A model generated the notes under the pieces. It had not been told where the DNA came from and did no database searches. It was given only the letters and a program-made list of their open reading frames with translations. Positions 1 to 9,602 of a stretch of DNA of 19,572 bases are shown one piece after another. This DNA comes from an uncultured Collinsella sp. (GTDB lineage Bacteria; Actinomycetota; Coriobacteriia; Coriobacteriales; Coriobacteriaceae). Made by a program: the position numbers and the translations under genes. The stretch's first letter is position 1, and the number at the start of each line of letters is the position of its first letter. The DNA is taken from NCBI GenBank assembly GCA_958405565.1, contig CATYEN010000046.1, forward strand, positions 1-19,572. The letters are read 5' to 3'.

Positions 1-97
1 GGATTTGCAGCGACGGACCTCAGGACGCTCTTACACCACGTCTGCGCGCGCGACCGTCAATCGGGCCCCAAGAGAGCTAATTCGAGTGCCGTGGACG

Positions 98-131
98 AAA
101 AAACGGGGGCGCAGGTTGTCCTGCGCCCCCG
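98..131 (-). terminator. Intrinsic terminator of the MarR/ABC exporter operon
   Basis: Read on the minus strand, a perfect 12-bp GC-rich stem (104-115 with 120-131, loop of four bases 116-119) is followed at once by six T (98-103). It lies 33 bases beyond the stop codon of the downstream ABC gene and faces the right way to end that operon. This is seen directly and is a textbook rho-independent terminator. Confidence 0.93.
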
Positions 132-164
132 TTCTCGGGCGTTATTCGCTCCTTGCGGCCGAAT

Positions 165-2021
165 TTACGCCGCCTCGTCGAACTGCGAGTTGTATAGGTC
201 GGCGTAGAAGCCGCCTTGGGCGAGCAGCTCGTCGTGTGTGCCCTTCTCGACGATATCGCCGTCGCGGATTACTAGGATCACGTCGGCGTTTCGGATCGTG
301 GACAGACGGTGCGCGATGACAAAGCTCGTGCGGCCCTGCATCAGCGCATCCATGGCGCGCTGAATAAGCTCCTCGGTGCGGGTATCGACGTTGGAAGTCG
401 CCTCGTCCAAAATCAGCGCCGGACGGTCGGCCAAAATGGCGCGGGCGATGGTCACGAGTTGGCGCTGGCCCTGTGAGAGGTTGGTGCCCTCCTCATTGAT
501 CATAAAGTCGTAGCCGCCGGCGAGCGTATGGATAAAGTGGTCGCAGCGTGCGGCGCGCGCGGCGGCCTCGACCTCGGCGTCAGTCGCATCGGGACGTCCG
601 TAGCGGATGTTCTCGCGGATGGTGCCGTTAAACAGCCAGGTATCCTGCAGCACCATGGCAAACTCGCCGCGCAGTGCCGCGCGGTCCCAGTCGCGCACGT
701 CGACGCCCTCGACGCGCAGCGAACCACCGTCCACGTCGTAGAAACGCTGCAGCAGCTTAATGAGCGTGGTCTTGCCGGCGCCGGTGGGGCCGACGATGGC
801 GATGGTCTGACCGGGCTGCGCCTCGCAGCTAAAGTCGTGGATGATGGTCTTGTCGGGCGTGTAGCCAAACTTGACGTGGTCGAACTCAACGTGGCCGGGG
901 CGCTTCTCGGGAATCTGGGCGTCGGCCTTCTGCTCCTCCTCGGGCGCGGCGAGGAACTCAAAGACGCGCTCGGTGGCAGCGGCCATCGACTGCATCGTGT
1001 TGCTCACGTTGCCCAGCTGCTGCACCGGCTGCGTAAAGTTGCGCACGTACTGGATAAAGCTCTGGATGTCGCCGGGCGTGGCATTGCCGGTCAGCGCGAG
1101 CTGTGCGCCCACCACGACAACGCCCACGTAGCCCATGTTGCCCACCAAGCTCATAAGCGGCATCATCAGGCCCGACAGGAACTGCGAGCGCCAACCGCTC
1201 ACAAACAGTCGGTCGTTTTGGCGGTCGAACTCCTCGATCGAGGCCTCGGCGCGGTCGAACACCTGAATGACGTTCTGGCCGGCAAAGTCCTCCTCGATAA
1301 TGCCGTTGACGGTGCCCAGGACCTGCTGCTGCTCGCGGAAGTACGGCTGCGAGAAGTGAATCATCACGGCCAGGATAATCGCGGCGGCCGGCAGCGTGAG
1401 CACGGTGACGCCGGTGAGCGGCAGGCTGATCGACAGCATCATGACGAGCACGCCGATAATCTGCGTGACGGACGTAATGAGCTGCGTCACGCTCTGGTTG
1501 AGCGACTGGCCGAGCGTATCGACATCGTTGGTGATGCGGCTGAGCACGTCGCCCTTGCTGTGTCCGTTAAAGTAGCTCATCGGTACGACGGCGATCTTGG
1601 CGGCGATCTCCTTGCGCATGCGATAGCAGATCTTTTGCGTGACGCCGGTCATGAGCCAGCCCTGGATCAGGCTACAGGCAGAGCTTGCCAGGTACAGGCA
1701 GAGCAAAAAGCCGAGCGTCTTGGCAATCCAATCAAAGTCAACGTCGCCGGTGCCGTTGACCTTGGCGACCAGGCCCTCGAACAGCTTGGTCGTAACCTGG
1801 CCGAGCACCTTAGGCCCCACAATGTTAAAGATAACCGAGCACACGGCAAAGGCGACGGCGGCGAACACGGCAATCTTGTGCTGCCCGATATAGCCGAGCA
1901 GCTGCTTTATGGTGCCCTTAAAGTCCTTGGCCTTCTCGCCGCGGCCCATGCCGCCCATGCGGCCCATGGGGCCACGCTGACGGGTGGGTTTGGGAATCTG
2001 AGTCTTGGTCTCGTCTGCCAT
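165..2021 (-). CDS. ABC exporter half-transporter with consensus ATPase residues
   Basis: This 618-residue protein is an ABC multidrug-type exporter subunit: an N-terminal six-helix membrane domain (about residues 45-345) and a C-terminal nucleotide-binding domain. Visible motifs are Walker A GPTGAGKTT (411-419), signature LSQGQ (515-519), Walker B LILDEATSNVD with catalytic Glu540, and switch His571. It therefore supplies the consensus Walker A/B site of a heterodimer, while its LSQGQ signature departs slightly from LSGGQ. The N-terminus (residues 11-30) is rich in Gly, Met and Arg. I chose the ATG at 2021, preceded by GGAGG at 8 bases; its A is shared with the TAA stop of the upstream gene (TAATG), so translation is probably coupled. 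A longer open frame to 2123 has no support. The substrate cannot be told from sequence; drugs, lipids or peptides are all possible. Confidence 0.93.
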   Translation of the reverse strand: MADETKTQIPKPTRQRGPMGRMGGMGRGEKAKDFKGTIKQLLGYIGQHKIAVFAAVAFAVCSVIFNIVGPKVLGQVTTKLFEGLVAKVNGTGDVDFDWIAKTLGFLLCLYLASSACSLIQGWLMTGVTQKICYRMRKEIAAKIAVVPMSYFNGHSKGDVLSRITNDVDTLGQSLNQSVTQLITSVTQIIGVLVMMLSISLPLTGVTVLTLPAAAIILAVMIHFSQPYFREQQQVLGTVNGIIEEDFAGQNVIQVFDRAEASIEEFDRQNDRLFVSGWRSQFLSGLMMPLMSLVGNMGYVGVVVVGAQLALTGNATPGDIQSFIQYVRNFTQPVQQLGNVSNTMQSMAAATERVFEFLAAPEEEQKADAQIPEKRPGHVEFDHVKFGYTPDKTIIHDFSCEAQPGQTIAIVGPTGAGKTTLIKLLQRFYDVDGGSLRVEGVDVRDWDRAALRGEFAMVLQDTWLFNGTIRENIRYGRPDATDAEVEAAARAARCDHFIHTLAGGYDFMINEEGTNLSQGQRQLVTIARAILADRPALILDEATSNVDTRTEELIQRAMDALMQGRTSFVIAHRLSTIRNADVILVIRDGDIVEKGTHDELLAQGGFYADLYNSQFDEAA

Positions 2022-4384
2022 TAGCGCTCGCCTCCTTCCATAACGGCTGCAATCTCTTCTTGGGTAAGCCCCAGCTCCTCGGCAGAAAGCTGCGACTGCG
2101 CGATCTCCAGATACGCCGGGCAACCATGCAGCAGCTCCTCGTGCGTGCCGGTGCCCACCACGTGGCCGTCGTCGAGCACGATGATCTGGTCGGCGTGCAT
2201 GATGGTCGCGATGCGCTGTGCCACCACGACAAGCGCGGCGTCGGTGACGTTTTTGGACAGCTCTTCGCGCAGGCGCGCGTCCGTCTTGTAGTCGAGCGCG
2301 CTAAATGAGTCGTCGAAGACCACGACCTCGGGCTTTTTGGCCAAGGCGCGGGCGATAGCCAGGCGTTGGCGCTGGCCGCCCGAAACGTTGGAGCCACCCT
2401 GACTGATGGGGGAGTCGTAACAGCCCTCGCGCTCGGCGATAAAGTCCTCGGCCTGGGCGATGCGCGCGGCCTCGTGCATGTCCTCGTCGCTTACCATATC
2501 GCCGGCAAACTTGAGGTTGCTTTCGACGGTGCCCGAGAACAGGCGCCCCTGCTGCGGGATATAGCCAATACGGCGGCGCAGTTCGGAGAGGGTCATGTCG
2601 CGCACGTCGACACCGTCGAGCGAAATGCTGCCGCCGGTGACGTCGTACAGGCGTGGGATGAGCTGCACGAGCGTGGATTTACCCGAGCCCGTGGAGCCGA
2701 TGATGCCGAGCATCTGGCCGGCGTGCGTGGTAAAGTTCACGCCGCTGATCACGTCGGCGCGGGCATCGGGGTACTGGAAGCTCACGTCGCGGAAGGTGAG
2801 CTCGCCGCGCGGTGCGCTGGCCGTGGGCAGCTTGGGCGATGCGGGGTCGTTGATGCTGGTGGGACAGGTGAGGACCTCCTCCACGCGCTCGGCGGCAACC
2901 TCGGCGCGGGGCAGGATGACCGACACCATGGTGAGGATCATAAACGCCATGACGATCTGCATGGTGTAGGAGATGAACGCCATCATATTGCCGACCTGCA
3001 TCACGCCGTCGGACACACCCTGCGCGCCAAACCAAACGATGAGCACGGTGACGCAGTTCATGACGAGCATCATAAGCGGCATCATAAAGCTCATGGCGCG
3101 GTTGGTGTAGAGCTGCGTGGTCATCAGGTCGAGCGATGCCGCGTCAAATCGCTCGAGTTCGTGCTCCTCGCGGTTGAACGAGCGGATGGGCATAAGGCCG
3201 TCGAGCAGCTCGCGGGCGGTAAGGTTTACGCGGTCCACAAAGCTCTGCATCTTTTTGAACTTGGGCATGGTAAGGCCCATGAGCACGCCGACGACGGCAG
3301 ACACCGCGATGATGGCCACGGCGATGGTCCACTCCAAGCCGGTGTGGTTGGCCAAGACGCGCATGACGGCGACGATGCCCATGACGGGCGCCATGAGGCA
3401 CATGCGGATAAACAGGGTCGCAGCCATCTGAATCTGCTGGATATCGTTGGTGCAGCGGGTGATGAGCGAGGCCTGACTAAACTTGCCTACCTCGGCAGGG
3501 GAGAAGTGCATGACCTTGTTGAAGGTCTCGCGGCGCAGGTCGCGGGCGATGGAGCAGGCGGTGCGCGATGCCACGGCGCCGGTCAGGATGGTGGCGACAA
3601 GCGACACCAGGCACAGGCCGAACATCGTGGTTGCCATGTGGCCCAGGTAGGCGTTCTGCACGTCGGCGGGGTCAATGCCCTGCGCCTTGTACTCGTCCTG
3701 TACGTAGGTCACGGCGCGCTGGGTGACGATGGAGCCCGACATGGAGCCCATCTTGTCTGCCATCTCGTTGGCGCCATCGACAAGCTTGCTCTGGTCGATC
3801 AAGCCGCCCTCGATGCCCAGGCGTAGGCTTGTCATGGTGATCTTGCCACCGTCGGCCTCAATCTGTGCCTGCATGTTCTGCGCCGCCTCGGCCTTCTGCT
3901 GCATCTCGGCGAGTTGCTCGGGCGTCATGGCCGCCATCTGCTCGGGGGTGGGCATGGACTGCTGGGTGCCGTCGCCGGTGTCGCTCGTGCCGGTCATGTC
4001 GCCCATAGAATCGGCGTCGATACCCTGGTTGAGGGACAGAACGACGGTCTCGGGCAGGCTCATGATGTCGGCGAGTTTGCTGCCGCCGGCGCGCTCGTCC
4101 TCGGTGCCCTGGTAGGCGCGGATGCCGTCCTTGTCGGCCTTGCCAAACGCGGCCTCCACCGTCTTGGCGTCCTTGGCGCTCATAAAGAGTTCAAGGTCGT
4201 CGAGCGCGTCGGCGCGGATGGTGTCAGGCACGGGCGAGGCGATGCCTCCCTGCTGCACACCCACGTCGACGATGTCGCTCATATACGTGGGCAGCGCCAG
4301 GTCGGCGTTACAGCTGATTACGATGAGCACGATAGCCGCAAGCAGTGCCAGCACATGCTTCTTAAAGAGCTTGAGAATCCTCAC
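2021..4384 (-). CDS. ABC exporter half-transporter with degenerate ATPase site and large extracellular insert
   Basis: This 787-residue partner subunit has one membrane helix (about 10-30), then roughly 210 residues (about 35-245) probably outside the cell, then the remaining helices (from about 250) and an ATPase domain. Walker A is GSTGSGKST (563-571) and the signature VSGGQ (667-671) is intact. Walker B reads VVVFDDSFSALD with Asp692 in place of catalytic Glu, and the switch His is Gln723. These two changes mark the non-hydrolysing site of heterodimeric exporters of the TM287/288 and BmrCD kind. The insert contains a Met/Gln/Glu-rich stretch (143-175) that looks helical. The start is GTG at 4384, overlapping the MarR stop by four bases (GTGA), with AGGAG 9 bases upstream. 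The protein is longer than the usual 570-620 residues because of the insert. Confidence 0.92.
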   Translation of the reverse strand: MRILKLFKKHVLALLAAIVLIVISCNADLALPTYMSDIVDVGVQQGGIASPVPDTIRADALDDLELFMSAKDAKTVEAAFGKADKDGIRAYQGTEDERAGGSKLADIMSLPETVVLSLNQGIDADSMGDMTGTSDTGDGTQQSMPTPEQMAAMTPEQLAEMQQKAEAAQNMQAQIEADGGKITMTSLRLGIEGGLIDQSKLVDGANEMADKMGSMSGSIVTQRAVTYVQDEYKAQGIDPADVQNAYLGHMATTMFGLCLVSLVATILTGAVASRTACSIARDLRRETFNKVMHFSPAEVGKFSQASLITRCTNDIQQIQMAATLFIRMCLMAPVMGIVAVMRVLANHTGLEWTIAVAIIAVSAVVGVLMGLTMPKFKKMQSFVDRVNLTARELLDGLMPIRSFNREEHELERFDAASLDLMTTQLYTNRAMSFMMPLMMLVMNCVTVLIVWFGAQGVSDGVMQVGNMMAFISYTMQIVMAFMILTMVSVILPRAEVAAERVEEVLTCPTSINDPASPKLPTASAPRGELTFRDVSFQYPDARADVISGVNFTTHAGQMLGIIGSTGSGKSTLVQLIPRLYDVTGGSISLDGVDVRDMTLSELRRRIGYIPQQGRLFSGTVESNLKFAGDMVSDEDMHEAARIAQAEDFIAEREGCYDSPISQGGSNVSGGQRQRLAIARALAKKPEVVVFDDSFSALDYKTDARLREELSKNVTDAALVVVAQRIATIMHADQIIVLDDGHVVGTGTHEELLHGCPAYLEIAQSQLSAEELGLTQEEIAAVMEGGER

Positions 4385-4830
4385 TCGGCATCTCTCCTTT
4401 CTTGGTTACGGTCAATAATTTGGTTGGTGCGACGAAGGAGACGCACCAACTCGTTGGTATCTTCTTCGCCGAGCTGCTCGAGGAATGCCGCAGCGCGGTC
4501 CTCAAACTCCCGACGCTTGATTTCAAGATCTTGTCGACCCTTGTCGGTCACGGTCACATGTACGCGACGGCGGTCGGTCTTTGAGTGCTCGCGCTCGACC
4601 CAGCCCTTGGCCTCGAGGGCGCGCAGGATATTGGCGATGCGGGCGCTCGAGACCCATGCCTTGTCGGCAAGTTCGCTCGGCGTGAGCGAGCCGCCGGCGA
4701 GCAAAAGGGCGCGCATAACGGCCATCTCGCCGCTCAAAGCCTGGTCCGTAAAGCGCGAAACGCGCTGGTGCAGGCTGCCAAACTCGAGAAAGAGCTGGCG
4801 TCCAAGCTCGTGGAAATCGGTACCTTCCAC
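4381..4830 (-). CDS. MarR family transcriptional regulator
   Basis: This 149-residue protein has a winged-helix core typical of MarR: the recognition region LTPSELADKAWVSSARIANI (about 48-68), then a wing region with ERE..KTDRRRVHVTVT (78-94). Long helices at both ends fit a dimer interface. The basic wing with a DRR motif is characteristic. It is the first gene of the operon, overlaps the first ABC gene by four bases and probably represses its own transcription and that of the exporter, with release by a small ligand; this role is inferred from arrangement. The start is GTG at 4830, preceded by a weak AGGGG at about 8 bases; the next Met is inside the domain. The ligand is unknown. Confidence 0.9.
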   Translation of the reverse strand: MEGTDFHELGRQLFLEFGSLHQRVSRFTDQALSGEMAVMRALLLAGGSLTPSELADKAWVSSARIANILRALEAKGWVEREHSKTDRRRVHVTVTDKGRQDLEIKRREFEDRAAAFLEQLGEEDTNELVRLLRRTNQIIDRNQERRDAE

Positions 4831-4841
4831 TGAAAACCCCT

Positions 4842-4857
4842 AACAGTAGAAACTATT
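4842..4857. promoter_or_regulatory. Candidate operator next to the MarR gene
   Basis: An imperfect inverted repeat AACAGT-AGAA-ACTATT (five of six positions complementary) lies 12 bases upstream of the MarR start codon. The place and size suit an autoregulatory site for a MarR dimer. A weak -10-like TATCAT (minus strand, 4874-4869) lies just upstream of it. This is inference from position and symmetry only. Confidence 0.35.
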
Positions 4858-4898
4858 TTCGGTGAAAGATGATACCCCTACACGTGCGCCATAATCGA

Positions 4899-4927
4899 TA
4901 GATTTCTAGGCATGTCCTAAAAATCTA
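4899..4927. promoter_or_regulatory. 29-bp imperfect palindrome in the divergent intergenic region
   Basis: Arms 4899-4910 and 4916-4927 match at 11 of 12 positions around the 5-base centre CATGT. It sits in the 287-base space between the divergent MarR and dehydrogenase genes, about 70 bases from the MarR start. AT-rich TATAAA motifs follow at about 4943-4948 and 4954-4959 and could be -10 elements for the rightward genes, but no convincing -35 was seen. An operator is the most natural reading; which protein binds it is unknown. Confidence 0.4.
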
Positions 4928-5055
4928 CCGGAGGCTGTGCGATATAAAGGTCGTATAAATAATTCAAATTTTTCAATTACTGAAACGTTCCAAAGAACTA
5001 TCATGCACGCGGTTAGGCGAGGGGTTGTCACCACCATGACGACTGGGACTCATTT

Positions 5056-5070
5056 ATCGCCACGTGCGAT
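5056..5070. promoter_or_regulatory. Small palindrome upstream of the dehydrogenase gene
   Basis: ATCGC-CACGT-GCGAT is a perfect 5-bp inverted repeat with a 5-base centre, 47 bases upstream of the dehydrogenase start. The octamer CACGTGCG inside it also occurs at 4881-4888 in the same intergenic region. It may be an operator for the dehydrogenase/permease pair. The repeat is short, so chance is a real alternative. Confidence 0.25.
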
Positions 5071-5117
5071 GCTCCAACTTCCCGCAAGGAGACACCAAAA
5101 TAAAGGGGGTTGGAGTC

Positions 5118-5867
5118 ATGGCATTTGACTTCACGGGTAAAACCGCGATCGTTACCGGCGGCACTCAGGGCATTGGCCTCGAGATCGCCAAGGGTATCGT
5201 GGAGGGCGGCGGACATGTCGCGCTCATCGCAAGGAACGCCGCTAAGGGCGAGGCCGCAGTGGCCGAACTCGGCGAGGGCAACAAGTTCTATCAGCTCGAT
5301 GTCGCCGATGCACCCAAGGCGCGCGAGACCGTCGAGCAGATTTTCACGGATCTGCCTCAGACGAACATCCTGATTAACTGCGCCGGCGTCATCAGCACCA
5401 AGAAGTTCGACGAGATCGACGACACCGAGTGGCGTCGCACCATCGACATCAACCTCAACGGCACGTTTACCATGATGAACGCCGTTTACCCGCACTTTAA
5501 GGCGGCCCACGCCGGCACCATCGTCAACGTGAGCTCTGTCGCCGGCAAGATCGGCGGCGGCCTGCTCGGCACCGCGGCCTACGCCAGCTCCAAGGCCGGC
5601 GTCAACGGCCTGACCAAGGCGGTCGCCAAGGAGGGCGGCAAGTTCGGCATCCGCTGCAACGCCGTTTGCCCGTCGCTCACCCTTACCGACATGACCTCGA
5701 TTCTCTCGGACGAGAACTCCCAGCGCATCATCAACGGTATTCCCCTGGGCCGCGCCGCCCAGGCAAGCGAGCCGGCGCAGATGGTGCTGTTCTTCGCTTC
5801 CGACCTCGCCAGCTTTGTGAACGGCGAGATCGGCGACTGCGATGGCGGCATCGTTCTGGACGGGTAA
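5118..5867 (+). CDS. Short-chain dehydrogenase/reductase (classical SDR)
   Basis: This 249-residue NAD(P)-dependent oxidoreductase has a Rossmann motif TGGTQGIG (13-20), NCAG (87-90, usually NNAG), structural Asn112, catalytic Ser140, and YASSK with Tyr155 and Lys159. The Ser-Tyr gap is 15, two more than in FabG. Arg39 after the second strand hints at NADP. The C-terminus (GEIGDCDGGIVLDG) is typical of the family. I chose the ATG at 5118, which begins at the conserved FDFTGKTAIVTGG region and has an AGGGGG-like site about 8 bases upstream; a longer frame from 5064 is not conserved in type. Next to it is a keto-deoxygluconate permease, so a sugar-acid substrate (a KduD-like role) is plausible. 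A FabG-like or other alcohol dehydrogenase role cannot be excluded. Confidence 0.9.
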   Translation: MAFDFTGKTAIVTGGTQGIGLEIAKGIVEGGGHVALIARNAAKGEAAVAELGEGNKFYQLDVADAPKARETVEQIFTDLPQTNILINCAGVISTKKFDEIDDTEWRRTIDINLNGTFTMMNAVYPHFKAAHAGTIVNVSSVAGKIGGGLLGTAAYASSKAGVNGLTKAVAKEGGKFGIRCNAVCPSLTLTDMTSILSDENSQRIINGIPLGRAAQASEPAQMVLFFASDLASFVNGEIGDCDGGIVLDG

Positions 5868-5886
5868 TACCCCGCGGTAATAGTTC

Positions 5887-5927
5887 GGCGGCGGCCCCTG
5901 CGACTCGGGACCGTCGCCTTCTTTCTG
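5887..5927 (+). terminator. Possible terminator or attenuator after the SDR gene
   Basis: An imperfect GC-rich stem (5887-5898 with 5907-5918; one G-T wobble, one mismatch) is followed by TTCTTTCTG. It lies 20 bases after the SDR stop. The mismatch and the broken T run suggest partial termination, so the permease may still be reached by read-through; no clear promoter was found in the 48 bases that follow. Confidence 0.5.
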
Positions 5928-5935
5928 ATGTAGCC

Positions 5936-5958
5936 GCGTGCGACAACAACCCGCACGC
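5936..5958 (+). promoter_or_regulatory. Hairpin just upstream of the permease ribosome binding site
   Basis: GCGTGCG (5936-5942) and CGCACGC (5952-5958) form a perfect 7-bp stem with a 9-base loop. It ends 4 bases before the strong AAAGGAG (5963-5969) of the permease. It could affect ribosome access or protect a processed 5' end. This is a prediction from base pairing only. Confidence 0.35.
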
Positions 5959-5975
5959 ATCAAAAGGAGATATAT

Positions 5976-6992
5976 ATGAGTGAATCAACCGCGGTGGAGG
6001 CGCCGGCGGCCAAGGAGCCGTTCTTTAAGATGTCCTCCATCCCGGGTGCCAATATTCTGGTGCCGCTTTTGTTGGGCTGCCTGCTCAACACGCTATTCCC
6101 CGACCTGTTCAAGACGCTCGGCAGCTTTACGCTCGGCATGACGCAGCAGGGTGCAAGCCCGCTCGTGGGTGCCTTCCTGCTCATCGTCGGCACGACGATT
6201 TCGTTTAAGAGCGCTCCCGCCGCTGCTGCCCGCGGTGCCATCATCATCGCCATTAAGCAGATCGTTGTCATCGCCGTATCGCTGCTCATTCTCTACGTGT
6301 TCAACGACAACCTGTTTGGCATCTCGGCCATGGTGATGCTGGCTGCGTGCACTGGTGCCAACAACGCCATGTACGCTGGACTGATGGGCACCATGGGCAA
6401 CGAGGCTGAGCGTGGCGCCGTCGCCATCACCACGCTTGTTGTCGGCCCTCCGGTCACGATGATCGTGCTTGGCGCTGCCGGCCAGGCCCCGATCGGCTGG
6501 TCGCTCGTGGGCGCTATCCTGCCGATCGTCGTTGGCATTATCCTGGGCAACCTGTTCCCCAGCTTTAAGAAGATGATGGCCCCGGCGCTGTCCGCCATCA
6601 TCGTGCTCGTCTTCTTTGCCATGGGTTCGACCATGACCTTTGGCCAGCTCATCAATGGCGGTCTCCCCGGCATCTTGCTTGGCGTGATCTGCTCGGTGGT
6701 CTTTGCTATCCCCGTTGTCGCGGTCGATAGGCTCACCGGCGGCACGGGTGTCGCGGGCGCGGCAATCTCCAGCTGCGCCGGCGCCAACGTGGCAACGCCT
6801 GCCGCTATGGCAAGCGTCAACGAAGCCATGTACGGCGGCGCGGTGCTCGCGACGGCGACGGCGCAGGTTGCGGCCTGCGCTATCGTGACGGCCATCCTCA
6901 CCCCGCTGGTTACCAGCTGGTGCTACAAGCATTTTGAGGGTAAGCAGAGCAACGAGAAGACTGCGACCGACAAGGCTGCTACTGCCGCGTAA
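5976..6992 (+). CDS. kdgT: 2-keto-3-deoxygluconate permease family carrier (KdgT-like)
   Basis: This 338-residue, very hydrophobic protein has about ten membrane helices. From memory of the E. coli KdgT sequence, the order of recognisable blocks matches: SIPGANILVPLLLGCL near the start (KdgT has KIPGGMMLVPLFLGAL), a central block near GAVAITTLVVGPPVTMIVLGAAG, and a late GTGVAGAAISSCAGANVATPAAMA block. The family imports keto-deoxy sugar acids with protons. The start at 5976 has AAAGGAG 6 bases upstream. The N-terminal 18 residues and the Lys-rich tail are outside the core. Paired with an SDR gene, it may import a substrate that the SDR reduces or oxidises, but no KDG kinase, aldolase or uronate isomerase is in the window, so the true substrate is open. 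Confidence 0.82.
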   Translation: MSESTAVEAPAAKEPFFKMSSIPGANILVPLLLGCLLNTLFPDLFKTLGSFTLGMTQQGASPLVGAFLLIVGTTISFKSAPAAAARGAIIIAIKQIVVIAVSLLILYVFNDNLFGISAMVMLAACTGANNAMYAGLMGTMGNEAERGAVAITTLVVGPPVTMIVLGAAGQAPIGWSLVGAILPIVVGIILGNLFPSFKKMMAPALSAIIVLVFFAMGSTMTFGQLINGGLPGILLGVICSVVFAIPVVAVDRLTGGTGVAGAAISSCAGANVATPAAMASVNEAMYGGAVLATATAQVAACAIVTAILTPLVTSWCYKHFEGKQSNEKTATDKAATAA

Positions 6993-7034
6993 CGCCACGC
7001 GCGGCAAATCAATGCTCGCAACAAGCCAACGCTT

Positions 7035-7073
7035 CAGGGCGGCCACGGGGGATATTCCTTCGTGGCCGCCCTG
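7035..7073 (+). terminator. Strong hairpin after the permease gene
   Basis: A perfect 13-bp stem (7035-7047 with 7061-7073) encloses a 13-base loop, 42 bases after the permease stop. There is no T run after it on either strand, so it is not a classic intrinsic terminator. It may mark a processed or protected 3' end. The pairing is seen directly; the role is inferred. Confidence 0.5.
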
Positions 7074-7465
7074 CCGTCGCCAGAGTCTCTGAGTCACTTT
7101 ACCCTGCTAAAGCTGGCATAACAGCTAGAGCGACAGGCGTATAAAGGCAAGGGGAAATATCAGACAATTCGGTGAACGGTATCTGCCCGCGCCCGCATTT
7201 CCTGCGGATTTGTGAAAAACGCTCTTATGTTATAAAAAAAGAAACATATAACAGCCCAGATGGAGAGGGTCGCTATGTTATCCTTCTCAAACGGGTGAAA
7301 TCTTGGGTTTAGGGTTGCAGCGCCAAGGTGGACAAACGTTTTTCCCTGCGCAACACGTGGCGGAAAACGGAAGAAGCCGGTCGTGCAAGCCGAACATTCA
7401 AGAATTCAATAAGCAGCGGTGTGAGAGAGCGCCGCATTACACGTAACTAGGAGCGTGGTTACACA
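7074..7465 (+). promoter_or_regulatory. Long untranslated region upstream of pflB
   Basis: About 390 bases hold no gene. A possible promoter is TTGTGA (7210-7215) with TATAAA (7231-7236), spacing only 15. It overlaps an inverted repeat TGTTATA-N12-TATAACA (7228-7234 and 7247-7253); ATGTTAT occurs again at 7275-7281. The region is locally AT-rich (7215-7255) in an otherwise GC-rich segment. At the end, GTAAC (7443-7447) and GTTAC (7458-7462) can pair and place the TAGGAG ribosome site in the loop. A long leader suits a redox- or carbon-regulated fermentation gene, but no known Rex or FNR site was matched in full. Confidence 0.4.
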
Positions 7466-9517
<2,052 letters not shown>

Positions 9518-9518
9518 C

Positions 9519-9579
9519 TATTGTTAGTGCTATACTAACAATAACGATTACTGATTAGCGCGCCGGTTTCGGCCGGCGC
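9519..9579 (+). promoter_or_regulatory. Two hairpins between pflB and the radical-domain gene
   Basis: The 85-base gap has a perfect 10-bp AT-rich inverted repeat with 5-base centre GCTAT (9519-9528 with 9534-9543), beginning 2 bases after the pflB stop. A GC-rich stem GCGCCGG/CCGGCGC (9560-9566 with 9573-9579) with a TTTCGG loop follows. The second resembles the thrC terminator hairpin (15237-15256) but has no T run, so it should not end transcription efficiently. RNA processing, differential stability or an operator are possible. The pairing is seen; the role is inferred. Confidence 0.55.
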
Positions 9580-9602
9580 CTATCAATCGAAGGAGACACA
9601 TT

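Noticed and set aside
1..97. A further palindrome copy or gene at the window start
   Set aside because: I found no box pair, no paired arms and no protein-like frame; only the terminator at 98-131 is supported.
528..2024. Long plus-strand frame opposite the ABC gene, and similar long frames opposite the second ABC gene, lysC and asd
   Set aside because: They are composition shadows, rich in His, Ala, Gly and Asp, opposite genes with clear motifs.
9519..9543. A GlnR or Rex binding site
   Set aside because: TGTTA and TAACA are nine bases apart, not the seven of GlnR, and Rex needs TTGTGA...TCACAA. Neither fits.
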